A DNA stretch of 64,000 bases from PWQG01 sp040882255 (GCA_040882255.1 JBBEBP010000007.1:102503-166502), one strand, 5' to 3'. Shown: positions 43,112 through 52,948, numbered from the stretch's first letter. Notes: generated from the sequence alone by a model not told the origin. Translations and numbers: made by a program.

Positions 43112-44458
43112 ATGAGTGAGAGCTGGCGCGATTCTATTGCCGTCTATTTCCACCCACGTGTCGCCGCCATGCTGTTTCTCGGCTTTGCGGCCGGCCTGCC
43201 CTACCTGCTGGTCTTCACCACCCTTACCGCGTGGCTGACCGAAGAGGGCGTCAGCCGGGCCAGCATCGGCTTTTTCAGCTGGGTGGGCATCACCTATTCG
43301 GTAAAAGTGTTCTGGTCGCCGATCGTCGACCGGCTGAATCTTCCCTTGCTGGGCCGTTGGCTGGGTCAGCGGCGCAGCTGGATACTACTGGGCCAGCTGA
43401 TGATCGCCGGTGGTCTGGTGGGAATGGCGTTCACCGACCCGTCCACGGAGCTGGTGCAGCTGGCTGTATTGGCGCTGCTGGTCGCCTTCGGCTCCGCCAC
43501 CCAGGATGTGGCGATCGATGCCTGGCGGATCGAGGCGGTGAGTACCGAGCGGCAGGCCGCGATGTCCGCGGTCTATGTGTTCGCGTACCGTATTGCGCTG
43601 CTGGTGGCGGGTGCCGGTGCCCTGCATCTGGTCAGTTTTGCTTCCTGGCCGGGCGTCTACCTGATTATGGCGTTGTTGATGGGCGTGGGAATGGTCACGG
43701 TACTGCTGGCGCCGGAGCCCGATGCGAGCCGGCGCTCGGATGCGGCTTTCCTGGAGCAGCGGGCGCAGGACTATCTCGCCCGCAGTGAGCATGTCGCGCC
43801 GTTCGTGCGCAAATCGGTCGCCTGGTTCATTGGTGCGGTGATCTGCCCCTTTGTGGATTTCTTTCAGCGGTATGGCAAACAGTCCCTGCTGTTGTTGCTA
43901 TTGGTGGGCCTGTACCGGATCAGTGATATCAGTATGGGCAGCATGGCCATGCCGTTTTACCTGGATCTGGGGTTCACCCGTGGCGAGATCGCCAATATCG
44001 CCGGGGTCTGGGGAATCGGCATGACCATTGTGGGTGGTCTGACGGCCGGTCTGCTGGTGCCGCGCTATGGTCTCTTGCGTATGCTGCTGGCGGGTGCGAT
44101 TCTGACGGCAATCACCAATCTGCTGTTCACGGCGATGGCGTTCGTCGGACCGGAGCTGTGGATGCTGGCGATCACCATCAGTGGTGACAACTTTTTCGGT
44201 GGCATGGCCATGGCGGTGCTGATCGCGTGGATGTCCAGCCTGACCAGCGCCAGCTACACGGCGACCCAGTATGCCCTGTTCAGCTCGCTGATGACGTTGC
44301 CGGGTAAATTCATCGGCGGATTTTCCGGGCTGATCGTCACCAGTCAGGGATATGCCGTGTACTTTGTCTACGTGGCCGCCATCGGGGTGCCCGCCATTAT
44401 GGCGGCCTGGTGGCTGATCCAGCGTATTGAACGGACCGAAGCGGGAGCACATTCATGA
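43112..44458 (+). CDS. ampG: AmpG-family muropeptide permease
   Basis: 448-residue major-facilitator protein with 12-14 hydrophobic helices. The N-terminal LFLGFAAGLPYLLVFTTLTAWL and DRLNLPLLGRWLGQRRSW are AmpG hallmarks. It imports GlcNAc-anhydromuropeptides for recycling, supplying the substrate of AmpD, whose gene lies 10 kb upstream. ATG 43112 is preceded by no strong ribosome site; the 3' end overlaps fxsA by 4 bp. Confidence 0.9.
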   Translation: MSESWRDSIAVYFHPRVAAMLFLGFAAGLPYLLVFTTLTAWLTEEGVSRASIGFFSWVGITYSVKVFWSPIVDRLNLPLLGRWLGQRRSWILLGQLMIAGGLVGMAFTDPSTELVQLAVLALLVAFGSATQDVAIDAWRIEAVSTERQAAMSAVYVFAYRIALLVAGAGALHLVSFASWPGVYLIMALLMGVGMVTVLLAPEPDASRRSDAAFLEQRAQDYLARSEHVAPFVRKSVAWFIGAVICPFVDFFQRYGKQSLLLLLLVGLYRISDISMGSMAMPFYLDLGFTRGEIANIAGVWGIGMTIVGGLTAGLLVPRYGLLRMLLAGAILTAITNLLFTAMAFVGPELWMLAITISGDNFFGGMAMAVLIAWMSSLTSASYTATQYALFSSLMTLPGKFIGGFSGLIVTSQGYAVYFVYVAAIGVPAIMAAWWLIQRIERTEAGAHS

Positions 44459-44949
44459 GATGGCCACTGATCCTTTTCATTGTTGTACCGATGACCGAGT
44501 TACTGATCCTGTTCGAGGTGGCGGAGCGGATCGGTGGCGTCTACACGCTGCTGCTGGTGGTCACCACCGCCTTCATCGGGGTGACTATCCTGAAGCGGCA
44601 GGGGCTGGGCACTCTGCGCCGGGCGGACCTGCGGATGCAACAGGGCCAGCTGCCCGCCCAGGAGATTGTCGAGGGCATGCTGCTGGCCATGGCCGGAGCC
44701 ATGCTGCTGACGCCAGGGCTGATCACCGACGTGGCGGGTTTCACGCTGCTGGCACCACCGTCCCGGCGCGCCATCGCCCGGCGTATTCTGCGTTCGGGCA
44801 CGTCCTTTTTTGTCGGGGGGTTCTCCACGCGCGGTGGTTTCCATCGACCCGGAGAAGGCCCCGGCAGCGGTTCCCGTGGAGCGGACGGGCGCACGGTGGA
44901 CGGGGAGTATCGCCGCGAGGATGATCCGCGTGATCGGCTGGATGATTGA
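44455..44949 (+). CDS. fxsA: FxsA-family membrane protein
   Basis: 164 residues. The N terminus (LILFIVVPMTELLILFEVAERIGG) is the FxsA signature, with three hydrophobic segments up to about residue 100 and a Gly/Arg-rich cytoplasmic tail. FxsA relieves phage-T7 exclusion by the F plasmid when overproduced; its normal role is unclear. Its position just before groES is common in proteobacteria. The start overlaps the ampG stop. Confidence 0.9.
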   Translation: MRWPLILFIVVPMTELLILFEVAERIGGVYTLLLVVTTAFIGVTILKRQGLGTLRRADLRMQQGQLPAQEIVEGMLLAMAGAMLLTPGLITDVAGFTLLAPPSRRAIARRILRSGTSFFVGGFSTRGGFHRPGEGPGSGSRGADGRTVDGEYRREDDPRDRLDD

Positions 44950-45101
44950 TCTCCGCGAGAGCATAAAATGAAGCGCTCTACGGAGAGAGCAGCCAACAGA
45001 ATGTATTAATATTTTTTAACAATATCATATACCTGCGAGAAATATGAGCAGAATAGTGACTCACAGGATCTCCTGAAGAGCTAAATTTTTCTTCCCTGCC
45101 A

Positions 45102-45128
45102 TTGAAAATCCCTCCCGTAGCCCCATCT
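45102..45128 (+). promoter_or_regulatory. Heat-shock (sigma-32) promoter of groESL
   Basis: TTGAAA (45102-45107), 13-bp spacer, CCCCATCT (45121-45128) closely matches the sigma-32 consensus (CTTGAAA, CCCCATNT). It lies about 100 bp before groES. No CIRCE inverted repeat was seen, so sigma-32 rather than HrcA control is likely. Confidence 0.75.
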
Positions 45129-45226
45129 AGGGGGACACAAGCAGTTAAACCTTGCCGAGCAGCGCAGACCGTGTTGCCGGCGCCATGAAACCGAAACTGA
45201 AAACGTCAGTCAGGAGAGTACGAAGA

Positions 45227-45520
45227 ATGAAAATTCGACCTTTGCAAGACCGTGTCGTCGTGCGACGCAAGGAAGAAGAGACCAAGACCTCGGGCGGTAT
45301 CGTGCTGCCCGGCTCTGCGGCCGAGAAGCCGTCACAGGGTGAAGTGGTCGCGGTCGGACCGGGTCGTACGCTGGACAGCGGCGAAACCCGACCGGTTGAT
45401 GTCAAGGTGGGTGATGTGGTGGTTTTCGGCAAATTTGCCGGCAATAACACCGTGAAGGTGGACGATGAGGAGTTGTTGATCCTCAACGAGAACGAGATTT
45501 TCGGTGTCGTCGAGAGCTGA
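45227..45520 (+). CDS. groES: GroES, 10-kDa co-chaperonin
   Basis: 97 residues (MKIRPLQDRVVVRRKEEE...), full length, with the mobile loop region (EEETKTSGGIVLPGSA) that docks onto GroEL. It forms a heptameric lid. ATG 45227 has AGGAGA at 45212-45217; a longer frame to 45152 is not GroES-like. Followed by groEL after 68 bp. Confidence 0.98.
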   Translation: MKIRPLQDRVVVRRKEEETKTSGGIVLPGSAAEKPSQGEVVAVGPGRTLDSGETRPVDVKVGDVVVFGKFAGNNTVKVDDEELLILNENEIFGVVES

Positions 45521-45588
45521 GACGGCATTGCTACACCATTCGAGAATCACCAGTAACAAATCATCATAGACAACGGGAAGATTGAAAC

Positions 45589-47238
<1,650 letters not shown>

Positions 47239-47276
47239 TCGCCCTGCATTCCGGTGCATGCCTGTACGGGTGCACA

Positions 47277-47326
47277 CCAAAGAAAAGCCCCGCCAGCGGG
47301 TAACCGCTGGCGGGGCTTTTCTTTGG
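47277..47326 (+). terminator. Terminator of groESL
   Basis: A perfect 23-bp stem (47277-47299 with 47304-47326), core GCCCCGCCAGCGG, loop GTAA, ending GGGGCTTTTCTTTGG. It also serves the convergent minus-strand gene that ends at 47375. Confidence 0.9.
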
Positions 47327-47374
47327 CCTTGCGGTCAGTGCCTGGCGGGCACCGACGGTCTTACGAAGGTGATG

Positions 47375-48004
47375 TCACTCTTCGGCGGCGCCGTCATCAG
47401 CGTTGCTGCTGTCGGACAGACCGTCGTCATCACTGTCGTCGTCGACGAAGCCGTCTCCGTCGGCATCTTCTTCAATCGGTCCTTCCGCGACTGTCAGGCC
47501 TTGCACGGTGACCAGGCCCAGCATGCCGTTGTACCAGTCCTCGAGAGTGAACGGATCACCACCGGGTACGGTCAGGACCACACCCAGCTGGTAGACACCG
47601 GGAGCCAGGGCCTCGATCTCGTTCTCGGCGAGCTGAAACAGGTTGCCGCCACCCGAGGCATCCGCAGCTTCATTGTCCAGAGGTAGAACGTCCCAGATGG
47701 CTTCGGGACCGAAAACCACCAGGTGTGCGTCCACTTCACTTTCCTCACCGTCTTCGCCTTCTTTTAACAGGTCAGCGCCGCGTGGGAAACGGACGGATAC
47801 TTCCAGCGCGTCATCGCCGGCATAAAGGACGTGCCGGTTGGCGTGAATGATCGCCATGACTCCGTTGCTGGCATTGCCGTGCCCCAGGTTCTTGTTCTTG
47901 CCCGGAGCGTTACCGGAATTCCCCTGTGCCAGCACGCCAGGCGCAAGTACGAGGGCCAGGGCCATGGTGAGCATCATTGTTGTGCGTTTCATCAATCGGT
48001 TCAT
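47375..48004 (-). CDS. Secreted acidic protein of unknown function with Asp-rich C terminus
   Basis: 209 residues. Signal peptide at about residues 1-26 (LALVLAPGVLAQ), then a mature domain with no family I recognise. The tail, EEDADGDGFVDDDSDDDGLSDS, repeats the DxDxDG pattern of calcium-binding (thrombospondin-3/dockerin-like) loops. GGAGGT eight bases before ATG 48004 supports the start. Probably periplasmic or extracellular; calcium binding is inferred from the acidic loops only. Confidence 0.75.
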   Translation of the reverse strand: MNRLMKRTTMMLTMALALVLAPGVLAQGNSGNAPGKNKNLGHGNASNGVMAIIHANRHVLYAGDDALEVSVRFPRGADLLKEGEDGEESEVDAHLVVFGPEAIWDVLPLDNEAADASGGGNLFQLAENEIEALAPGVYQLGVVLTVPGGDPFTLEDWYNGMLGLVTVQGLTVAEGPIEEDADGDGFVDDDSDDDGLSDSSNADDGAAEE

Positions 48005-48195
48005 TGCAGATTACCTCCATTTACGGCACTTCAACCGCAGTTTTTTTATTCTAGAGGTATAGACGGTGTACTACTGTGAAATATACGGCAGTTTCGTTAC
48101 TCCAATCCGGCGGATGACACCGGCATTCCTTTCATGTGAAGATCATAAGCATCGTCGCCCGGATCGGGCCACATCGCACAGGAGATGTTCCGGCC

Positions 48196-49167
48196 ATGCT
48201 GACTCGTCAAGATATTCGCCGCCGTTCCCTGCGTTCCTGGTTGTTCAGCCGGTATCTGCGCTGGCGTTTCAAACCCCGGATGGCCAGCGATGATTTTGAT
48301 CCGGTGCGCTTCCGGCGCTGGCTGGACAGGGAGATGGGGAGCCAGCGTACGGCAGCTGGCGTGACCATCAAGCCCGTCACCGTGGAATCCGGCCTGGGTG
48401 AGACCCGGATCGCGGTGCCGGCCGAATGGTCTGTACCGGACGAGACAGCAGGGGACAGGGTCATACTGTATTTTCACGGTGGTGGCTATCTTTTCGGTTC
48501 TCCGCTCAGTTATCGCTCCTTCACCAGCCGGTTGGCGCAGGAGGCTGGCATGCGGGTATTGGCGCCGGATTACCGGCTGGCGCCGGAGCAGCCGTTCCCC
48601 GCTGCGGTGGACGATGCCCTGGCGGCCTACCGCTGGCTGCTGGAGGCAGAGGATGTGCCGCCTTCCCGTATCGTGCTGGCGGGGGATTCCGCCGGAGCAG
48701 GCCTGGCGCTTGCGCTGGTACATGCCCTGAAGGCGGAAGGCGACCCCCTGCCGGCTGCGATCATGACCCTGTCCCCATACACAGACCTGGCCACGACAGG
48801 TGCCTCCCTGGAGGAGAACAGCGGACGCTGTGCGATGTTCACGGCCGAGAGTATCCGGCGCGCGGCGCGGACCTACCTGGCGGGTGCCGAGGCGGAGCTG
48901 CCGCTGGCCTCTCCCCTGTATGGTGACTTCCAGGGCTTTCCTCCCCTGCTGATCCTGCTGAGCCAGACTGAAGCGCTGCGCGATGACGGTCTCAGAGTGG
49001 CGGAGCAGGCGAACCGGGCCGGTGTTGAGGTACAATTGCAGGTATGGCGCGACCAGCCGCATGTGTGGCCGATCTTCTACCCGCTGATACCGGAAGCGTC
49101 GCGCAGTATCAGGGATCTGGCGGCATTCGCCCGCCAGTACAGCCGCCGGGACAACGCAGGTGATTGA
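48196..49167 (+). CDS. Alpha/beta hydrolase, HSL-family esterase
   Basis: 323 residues. The oxyanion-hole HGGG motif lies near residues 94-97, with nucleophile Ser165 in GDSAG, a likely Asp in TEALRDD and His in QPHVWP, the layout of hormone-sensitive-lipase-type esterases. Start ATG 48196 follows AGGAG; GTG 48136 is an alternative. It is directly followed by a flavin monooxygenase, overlapping or nearly so, suggesting they act in sequence on the same compound. Confidence 0.88.
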   Translation: MLTRQDIRRRSLRSWLFSRYLRWRFKPRMASDDFDPVRFRRWLDREMGSQRTAAGVTIKPVTVESGLGETRIAVPAEWSVPDETAGDRVILYFHGGGYLFGSPLSYRSFTSRLAQEAGMRVLAPDYRLAPEQPFPAAVDDALAAYRWLLEAEDVPPSRIVLAGDSAGAGLALALVHALKAEGDPLPAAIMTLSPYTDLATTGASLEENSGRCAMFTAESIRRAARTYLAGAEAELPLASPLYGDFQGFPPLLILLSQTEALRDDGLRVAEQANRAGVEVQLQVWRDQPHVWPIFYPLIPEASRSIRDLAAFARQYSRRDNAGD

Positions 49168-49171
49168 CAAC

Positions 49172-50719
49172 ATGGGCAGCGCATTTCAGCCCTCAGGCAG
49201 TTCCTCTCTGGTACCCCGCAGCCGTGGCGTGCTGGACGTGAAGGGCAGTGAGATCACTCACGAGGTGCGCTACCTGGTCATCGGTGCGGGCCTGGCCGGA
49301 CTGGGAATGGCGCTTCGCCTGAAAGCCTCCGGCCGTCGTGATTTCCTGGTGCTGGAGAAAGAGGACGAGCCGGGTGGTTACTGGCGGCAGAATGGCTGGC
49401 CGGACCATGTCAGCGACACGCCGTCCGGTCTCAGTGCCTTTTCCTTCGCCCCGTTCCGGGGCTGGGCCCGGAAGTTCCCGACCCGGGATGACATGCTCAC
49501 CTACATCCGCGATCTGGTTTCCCGGTACGGGCTGATGCCCTGCATCGAGTTCAACGCGGAAGTGATCAGTCTGCGCTATCTTTCCGAGCTGGAGCGTTGG
49601 CAGGTAGAGCTGCGCGATGGCCGCTATCTGCGGGCCGAGTTCGTGATGCTGGGCATGGGAGCGCTGGGCCGGCCCGAAACACCGGCGATTGCCGGCCTGG
49701 AACGTTTCCGGGGTGCTGCTTTCCATGCCAGCCAATGGCATTCCGGCATTGATCTGCGAGAGCGTCATGTGGCTATGGTCGGTACTGGTGAGAGTGCCAT
49801 CCAGGCCGCTCCCCATGTGGCGGAGCAGGCGGCTGCTGTGACGCTGTTTCAGAAGGAGCCGGCCTGGGTGCTGCCACGGCAGAACCGTGCCATCACGGCA
49901 GCCGAGAAAGCCCTGTTGAGCGGAACACCCTGGCTGCAGCACCGCCAGCGCCAGCGCATCTTCAAGCGCCAGGAAGCACAGTTTTCGGCAATGACGCCTG
50001 GTTCGCGGTCTCATCAGCAGGCACAGAAGCGGGCCACCGGCTATCTGAAAAAGAAAGTGGCCAATCTGCAGAAACGCCGGCAGCTGACGCCGGTCTACCC
50101 CATTGGCAGCCGGCCTATCCGCTACAGTGATGGTTTCTATGAGGCGGTCAGCCGGGACAACGTGCGCGTGGTGGATTCGCCGGTGCGGGAGGTGACCGAG
50201 CACCATGTCATCGGCGAGGACGGCAGCCGTTGCGAGGCGGACACCCTGATTTTCGGCACACCGTGGCGCTGGCCGGACCGTCTGATCCCGCCGGGCATGG
50301 TCCTCGGCCCGGGCGGCAGCGATCTGGGCAGGCGCTGGCAGGCCAATGGCATTGAATCCTACCGGGGGCTGTTTGTGCCCGGTATGCCCAACCTGTTTCT
50401 GCTGAACGGGCCGCATACCGCACTGCGGCACAATTCACCGGTCCCTATGCTGGAGGCACAGTACGGGGCGGTCATCGATTGCCTGTCCCATATGGAGCAG
50501 CGGGGCCTGGTGCGTTTCGAGGTGCGGCCCGAGGCGGCAGAGGACTTTGCCCGGGAAATGCGCCAGGCAGCCGCTGAACGGGTCTGGGGTAGCCCCCGGC
50601 AGGATTATCTGCCCGGTCGCAGAGGTGGCGAAGAGGCGATGCCTTTGTGGCCGCATGACGTCCAGGCCTACCAGAGCATGATGCGGGCCTTTGACAGTGA
50701 GGCATTCTCCTGGCGCTAA
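49172..50719 (+). CDS. Flavin monooxygenase, Baeyer-Villiger-like
   Basis: 515 residues. FAD Rossmann motif VIGAGLAGLGMALRL near the N terminus and NADPH motif MVGTGESAIQAA in the middle. Between them, at residues 179-189, FRGAAFHASQW fits the Baeyer-Villiger fingerprint FxGxxxHxxxW, though the next residue is His instead of Pro or Asp. Such enzymes insert oxygen into ketones to give esters, which the adjacent esterase could hydrolyse. ATG 49172 has AGGTG upstream; GTG 49160 is an alternative overlapping the esterase gene. Confidence 0.85.
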   Translation: MGSAFQPSGSSSLVPRSRGVLDVKGSEITHEVRYLVIGAGLAGLGMALRLKASGRRDFLVLEKEDEPGGYWRQNGWPDHVSDTPSGLSAFSFAPFRGWARKFPTRDDMLTYIRDLVSRYGLMPCIEFNAEVISLRYLSELERWQVELRDGRYLRAEFVMLGMGALGRPETPAIAGLERFRGAAFHASQWHSGIDLRERHVAMVGTGESAIQAAPHVAEQAAAVTLFQKEPAWVLPRQNRAITAAEKALLSGTPWLQHRQRQRIFKRQEAQFSAMTPGSRSHQQAQKRATGYLKKKVANLQKRRQLTPVYPIGSRPIRYSDGFYEAVSRDNVRVVDSPVREVTEHHVIGEDGSRCEADTLIFGTPWRWPDRLIPPGMVLGPGGSDLGRRWQANGIESYRGLFVPGMPNLFLLNGPHTALRHNSPVPMLEAQYGAVIDCLSHMEQRGLVRFEVRPEAAEDFAREMRQAAAERVWGSPRQDYLPGRRGGEEAMPLWPHDVQAYQSMMRAFDSEAFSWR

Positions 50720-50803
50720 AACAGGGACAGTCCCGCTTTTTCCATGACTTCAACGGATTCTAAAACAGGGACAGTCCCGCTTTTTCCATGACTTCAACGG
50801 ATT
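50716..50803. repeat. Tandem duplication of a 44-bp unit containing a REP-like palindrome
   Basis: Two identical 44-bp units, 50716-50759 and 50760-50803, each containing the 11-bp palindrome GGGACAGTCCC followed by GCTTTTT. The first unit includes the monooxygenase stop codon. The same palindrome, in the opposite sense, follows the toxin gene at 51472. Confidence 0.85.
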
Positions 50804-50871
50804 CGGGTGGAAGGTTATCGGTACTGGACTAGATTGGTAATGAACGACCATGGCATCATCCGCTCTACGGG

Positions 50872-50881
50872 CTTAGCTAAG
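50872..50881 (+). promoter_or_regulatory. Palindrome before the antitoxin gene
   Basis: CTTAGCTAAG, a perfect 10-bp palindrome 36 bp before the antitoxin ATG. Phd-type antitoxins autoregulate through such sites; this assignment is inferred from position. Confidence 0.4.
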
Positions 50882-50917
50882 TCTGGTTCACTAATGAGCT
50901 TATTGAGGAATGCTGCC

Positions 50918-51178
50918 ATGGCGGATCTGCAGATCAACATGCATGAAGCGAAATCGCGGCTTTCCGAGCTGGGAGAGCGCGTCTGGAAAGGAGAGCGGGT
51001 GGTGATTGCCAAAGCGGGGAAACCGTATCTGGATCTGTTGCCGCACACGGCTGATCCTGTTGAGCGCAAGCCGGGCCGGATGAAGGGAGAGATCGCCCTG
51101 TCGGACGATTTCGACCAGACGCCGGAAGACGTCGTGCAGGGATTCGAGGGGACTGATGAGACGCCTGCTGATCCGTGA
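50918..51178 (+). CDS. Phd/YefM-family antitoxin
   Basis: 86 residues. MADLQINMHEAKSRLSELGERVWKGE is the Phd/YefM DNA-binding fold, followed by VVIAKAGKPYLDLLPH and a C-terminal acidic tail that would wrap the toxin. GAGGAA at 50905-50910 sets the start at 50918; the frame upstream to 50807 is not homologous. It overlaps the toxin gene by 23 bp, more than usual, which fits a deletion at the junction. Confidence 0.85.
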   Translation: MADLQINMHEAKSRLSELGERVWKGERVVIAKAGKPYLDLLPHTADPVERKPGRMKGEIALSDDFDQTPEDVVQGFEGTDETPADP

Positions 51179-51473
51179 GCCGCGCAATGTCGTCCATGTC
51201 AGTGCGGTTACGCTCTGGGAAATTGCGATCAAGCGGTCTTTGGGGAAACTGCAAGCTCCCGCTGATATCAACGGGTTGATTGAGGATGAAGGTTTTCTGC
51301 CACTGGCCATCTCCCTGTTCCATGGTGAACGAGCCGGGGACCTGCCTTTGCTGCGCCGTGATCCCTTCGATCGGATGCTGGTGGCGCAGGCACAGGCCGA
51401 GGGACTGGATGTCATCACCGCCGATACCTGGTTTGGTCAGTACGGGGTCAGAACCATCAACGCCAGGCAATAA
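51156..51473 (+). CDS. PIN-domain (VapC-like) toxin lacking its N-terminal catalytic segment
   Basis: 105 residues. VVHVSAVTLWEIAIKRSLGKLQAP and DPFDRMLVAQAQAEGLDVITAD match the middle and end of PIN-domain toxins that pair with Phd antitoxins. In the family the protein begins with a strand ending in the catalytic DTH segment and about 20 more residues; here MRRLL runs straight into IREPRNVVHVS. An in-frame internal deletion at the gene start is the simplest explanation, probably leaving an inactive ribonuclease. The remaining acidic residues (WEIA, DPFD, TADT) are kept. Confidence 0.75.
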   Translation: MRRLLIREPRNVVHVSAVTLWEIAIKRSLGKLQAPADINGLIEDEGFLPLAISLFHGERAGDLPLLRRDPFDRMLVAQAQAEGLDVITADTWFGQYGVRTINARQ

Positions 51474-51496
51474 AGGGGGACTGTCCCCCTTTTTTC
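51472..51496. terminator. GGGGACTGTCCCC palindrome and terminator after the toxin
   Basis: AAAGGGGGAC-T-GTCCCCCTTT (51472-51492) followed by more T. It begins within the toxin stop codon and carries the same core as the GGGACAGTCCC repeats at 50716-50803, so it is both a REP-like sequence and a plausible terminator. Confidence 0.6.
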
Positions 51497-51506
51497 TTTC
51501 CCGGGT

Positions 51507-52742
51507 TCATTCCGCCGGAACAATCCGCAGGATCCGGTCCGGCTGCTCGCGGTGGCTCTCCACGGTTTGCCGGCCATCATGATTGCTGGTACCTACGTAC
51601 AGGGCGCCGTCCGGCCCCACTGCCAGTGCCCGCAAGCGGCCATACACACTGTTGCCGTCGCCATCGTGAAACCAGCGTTCGATGGCCGTGGGCCGGGTCG
51701 GGTCCTCGTCATCCTGGAAGCGGATGCGTTGCAGGGTCTGGCGGCCATCCGACGGCATGAAGCCAAGGGTGCTGACGAACAGGTCCCCATGCAGCTCCGG
51801 CATCCGATCGCCATCGTAGAACCGCACATCCGCCGGTGGCATGGATGGATTAAAGGTCAGGATGGGGTCGACGTACTCATCCATGCCAGCCGCACCCACC
51901 ACTGCTGGCCAGCCGTGGTGGGCGCCGCCCTCCAGGACGATGACGCGATCATGCCCGAACAGTCCATCCTCGCCGGTCGGGCCGTTGTCGGCGGCGAACA
52001 GCCGGCCGGTGTCGGGCTGCCAGTCCAGGCCATGCACATTGCGTAGCCCGTGGGCCCAGATCGGGTTGTCCGGCCAGGGGTTGTCGGCCGGCACGTCTCC
52101 CTCGGGAGTGAGGCGCAATACGGCACCGGCCGGATCGTCCAGGTCATCGGAGCGCTGCCGTTCGAAGGCGTCTCCGGTGGCCATGTAGAGCATGCCGTCC
52201 TCGCCGAACTGCAGGGTGCCGCCGCTGTGGCTGCCGCCCTGTGCCTGGGCGGGCAGTCCGTCCAGTAAGACCTCTTCTTCCCCGGCCTGGCCATCCTCGT
52301 CACGGTAACGGCTCAGACGGTTGAGCGGGCCATCCTCCGTTGTGTAGGTGTACATGACGTAGACCCAGGGCTGTTCGGGAAACTCCGGGTGCAGGGCCAG
52401 GCCGGTCAGCCCGCTTTCACCCGCGAAGAAGGCGCGATCCTCGATATCCAGCCAGGGCGCAGCCTGCCGTTCTCCCTCCCGTGACAAGACCTGTACCCGG
52501 CCGGGGCGTTCGGTGACAAAGATACGCTCGTCCGGTGCAAACACGATGGACCAGACCGCTTCCAGGTCCGTGGCGAACTCTTCCACTGTGACGCCCTCCG
52601 GCTCCGGGTGGTAGCTGGGCTCGGGCATGGGCGGGATGTCGCCACGGATGATTTCGTCCTGGGCCCGGGTGGTTGTATTCAGGAAGAAGGTCGAAAGAGC
52701 GGCCGCTACCAGTGTGCTTTTTACTGCTCCGGAAAAGGGCAT
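51507..52742 (-). CDS. Secreted PQQ-dependent sugar dehydrogenase-like protein
   Basis: 411 residues. Signal peptide at residues 1-28 (ALSTFFLNTTTRAQ), then a six-bladed beta-propeller of the soluble glucose/sorbosone dehydrogenase family: VWSIVFAPDERIFVTERPGRV, GLTGLALHPEFPEQPWVYVMYT, GGSHSGGTLQFGEDGMLYMATGD and GPDGALYVGTSNHDGR are typical. Members use PQQ to oxidise aldose sugars in the periplasm; PQQ synthesis genes are not in the window, so the true substrate and cofactor remain open. Confidence 0.88.
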   Translation of the reverse strand: MPFSGAVKSTLVAAALSTFFLNTTTRAQDEIIRGDIPPMPEPSYHPEPEGVTVEEFATDLEAVWSIVFAPDERIFVTERPGRVQVLSREGERQAAPWLDIEDRAFFAGESGLTGLALHPEFPEQPWVYVMYTYTTEDGPLNRLSRYRDEDGQAGEEEVLLDGLPAQAQGGSHSGGTLQFGEDGMLYMATGDAFERQRSDDLDDPAGAVLRLTPEGDVPADNPWPDNPIWAHGLRNVHGLDWQPDTGRLFAADNGPTGEDGLFGHDRVIVLEGGAHHGWPAVVGAAGMDEYVDPILTFNPSMPPADVRFYDGDRMPELHGDLFVSTLGFMPSDGRQTLQRIRFQDDEDPTRPTAIERWFHDGDGNSVYGRLRALAVGPDGALYVGTSNHDGRQTVESHREQPDRILRIVPAE

Positions 52743-52812
52743 GACAGTGTCCTTGGCTTGTGGATGATGGCTCGATGCAGTGTAGCGGGGAGCGCGGGTC
52801 GATCAAACGGAG

Positions 52813-52824
52813 TCCGTCGACGGA
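52813..52824 (+). promoter_or_regulatory. Palindrome 1 before the WYL regulator
   Basis: TCCGTCGACGGA, a perfect 12-bp palindrome in the divergent gap between the sugar dehydrogenase and the WYL regulator. It shares CGTCGACGGA with the second site 70 bp downstream. Confidence 0.5.
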
Positions 52825-52881
52825 GAGGGGCGGTTCGTCGGGTGCGTCCGCGAAAGGGTGGTGGTATAGCCCGCTGGTGTA

Positions 52882-52898
52882 GTATCGTCGACGGATAC
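52882..52898 (+). promoter_or_regulatory. Palindrome 2 before the WYL regulator
   Basis: GTATC-GTCGACG-GATAC, 5-bp perfect arms around a near-palindromic centre, 51 bp before the regulator ATG. Together with palindrome 1 it looks like a paired operator, possibly for autoregulation. Confidence 0.5.
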
Positions 52899-52948
52899 CC
52901 CGTACCCATTCCCGCAAAAAACAACAATCGGGCGAGCGACATACACCG

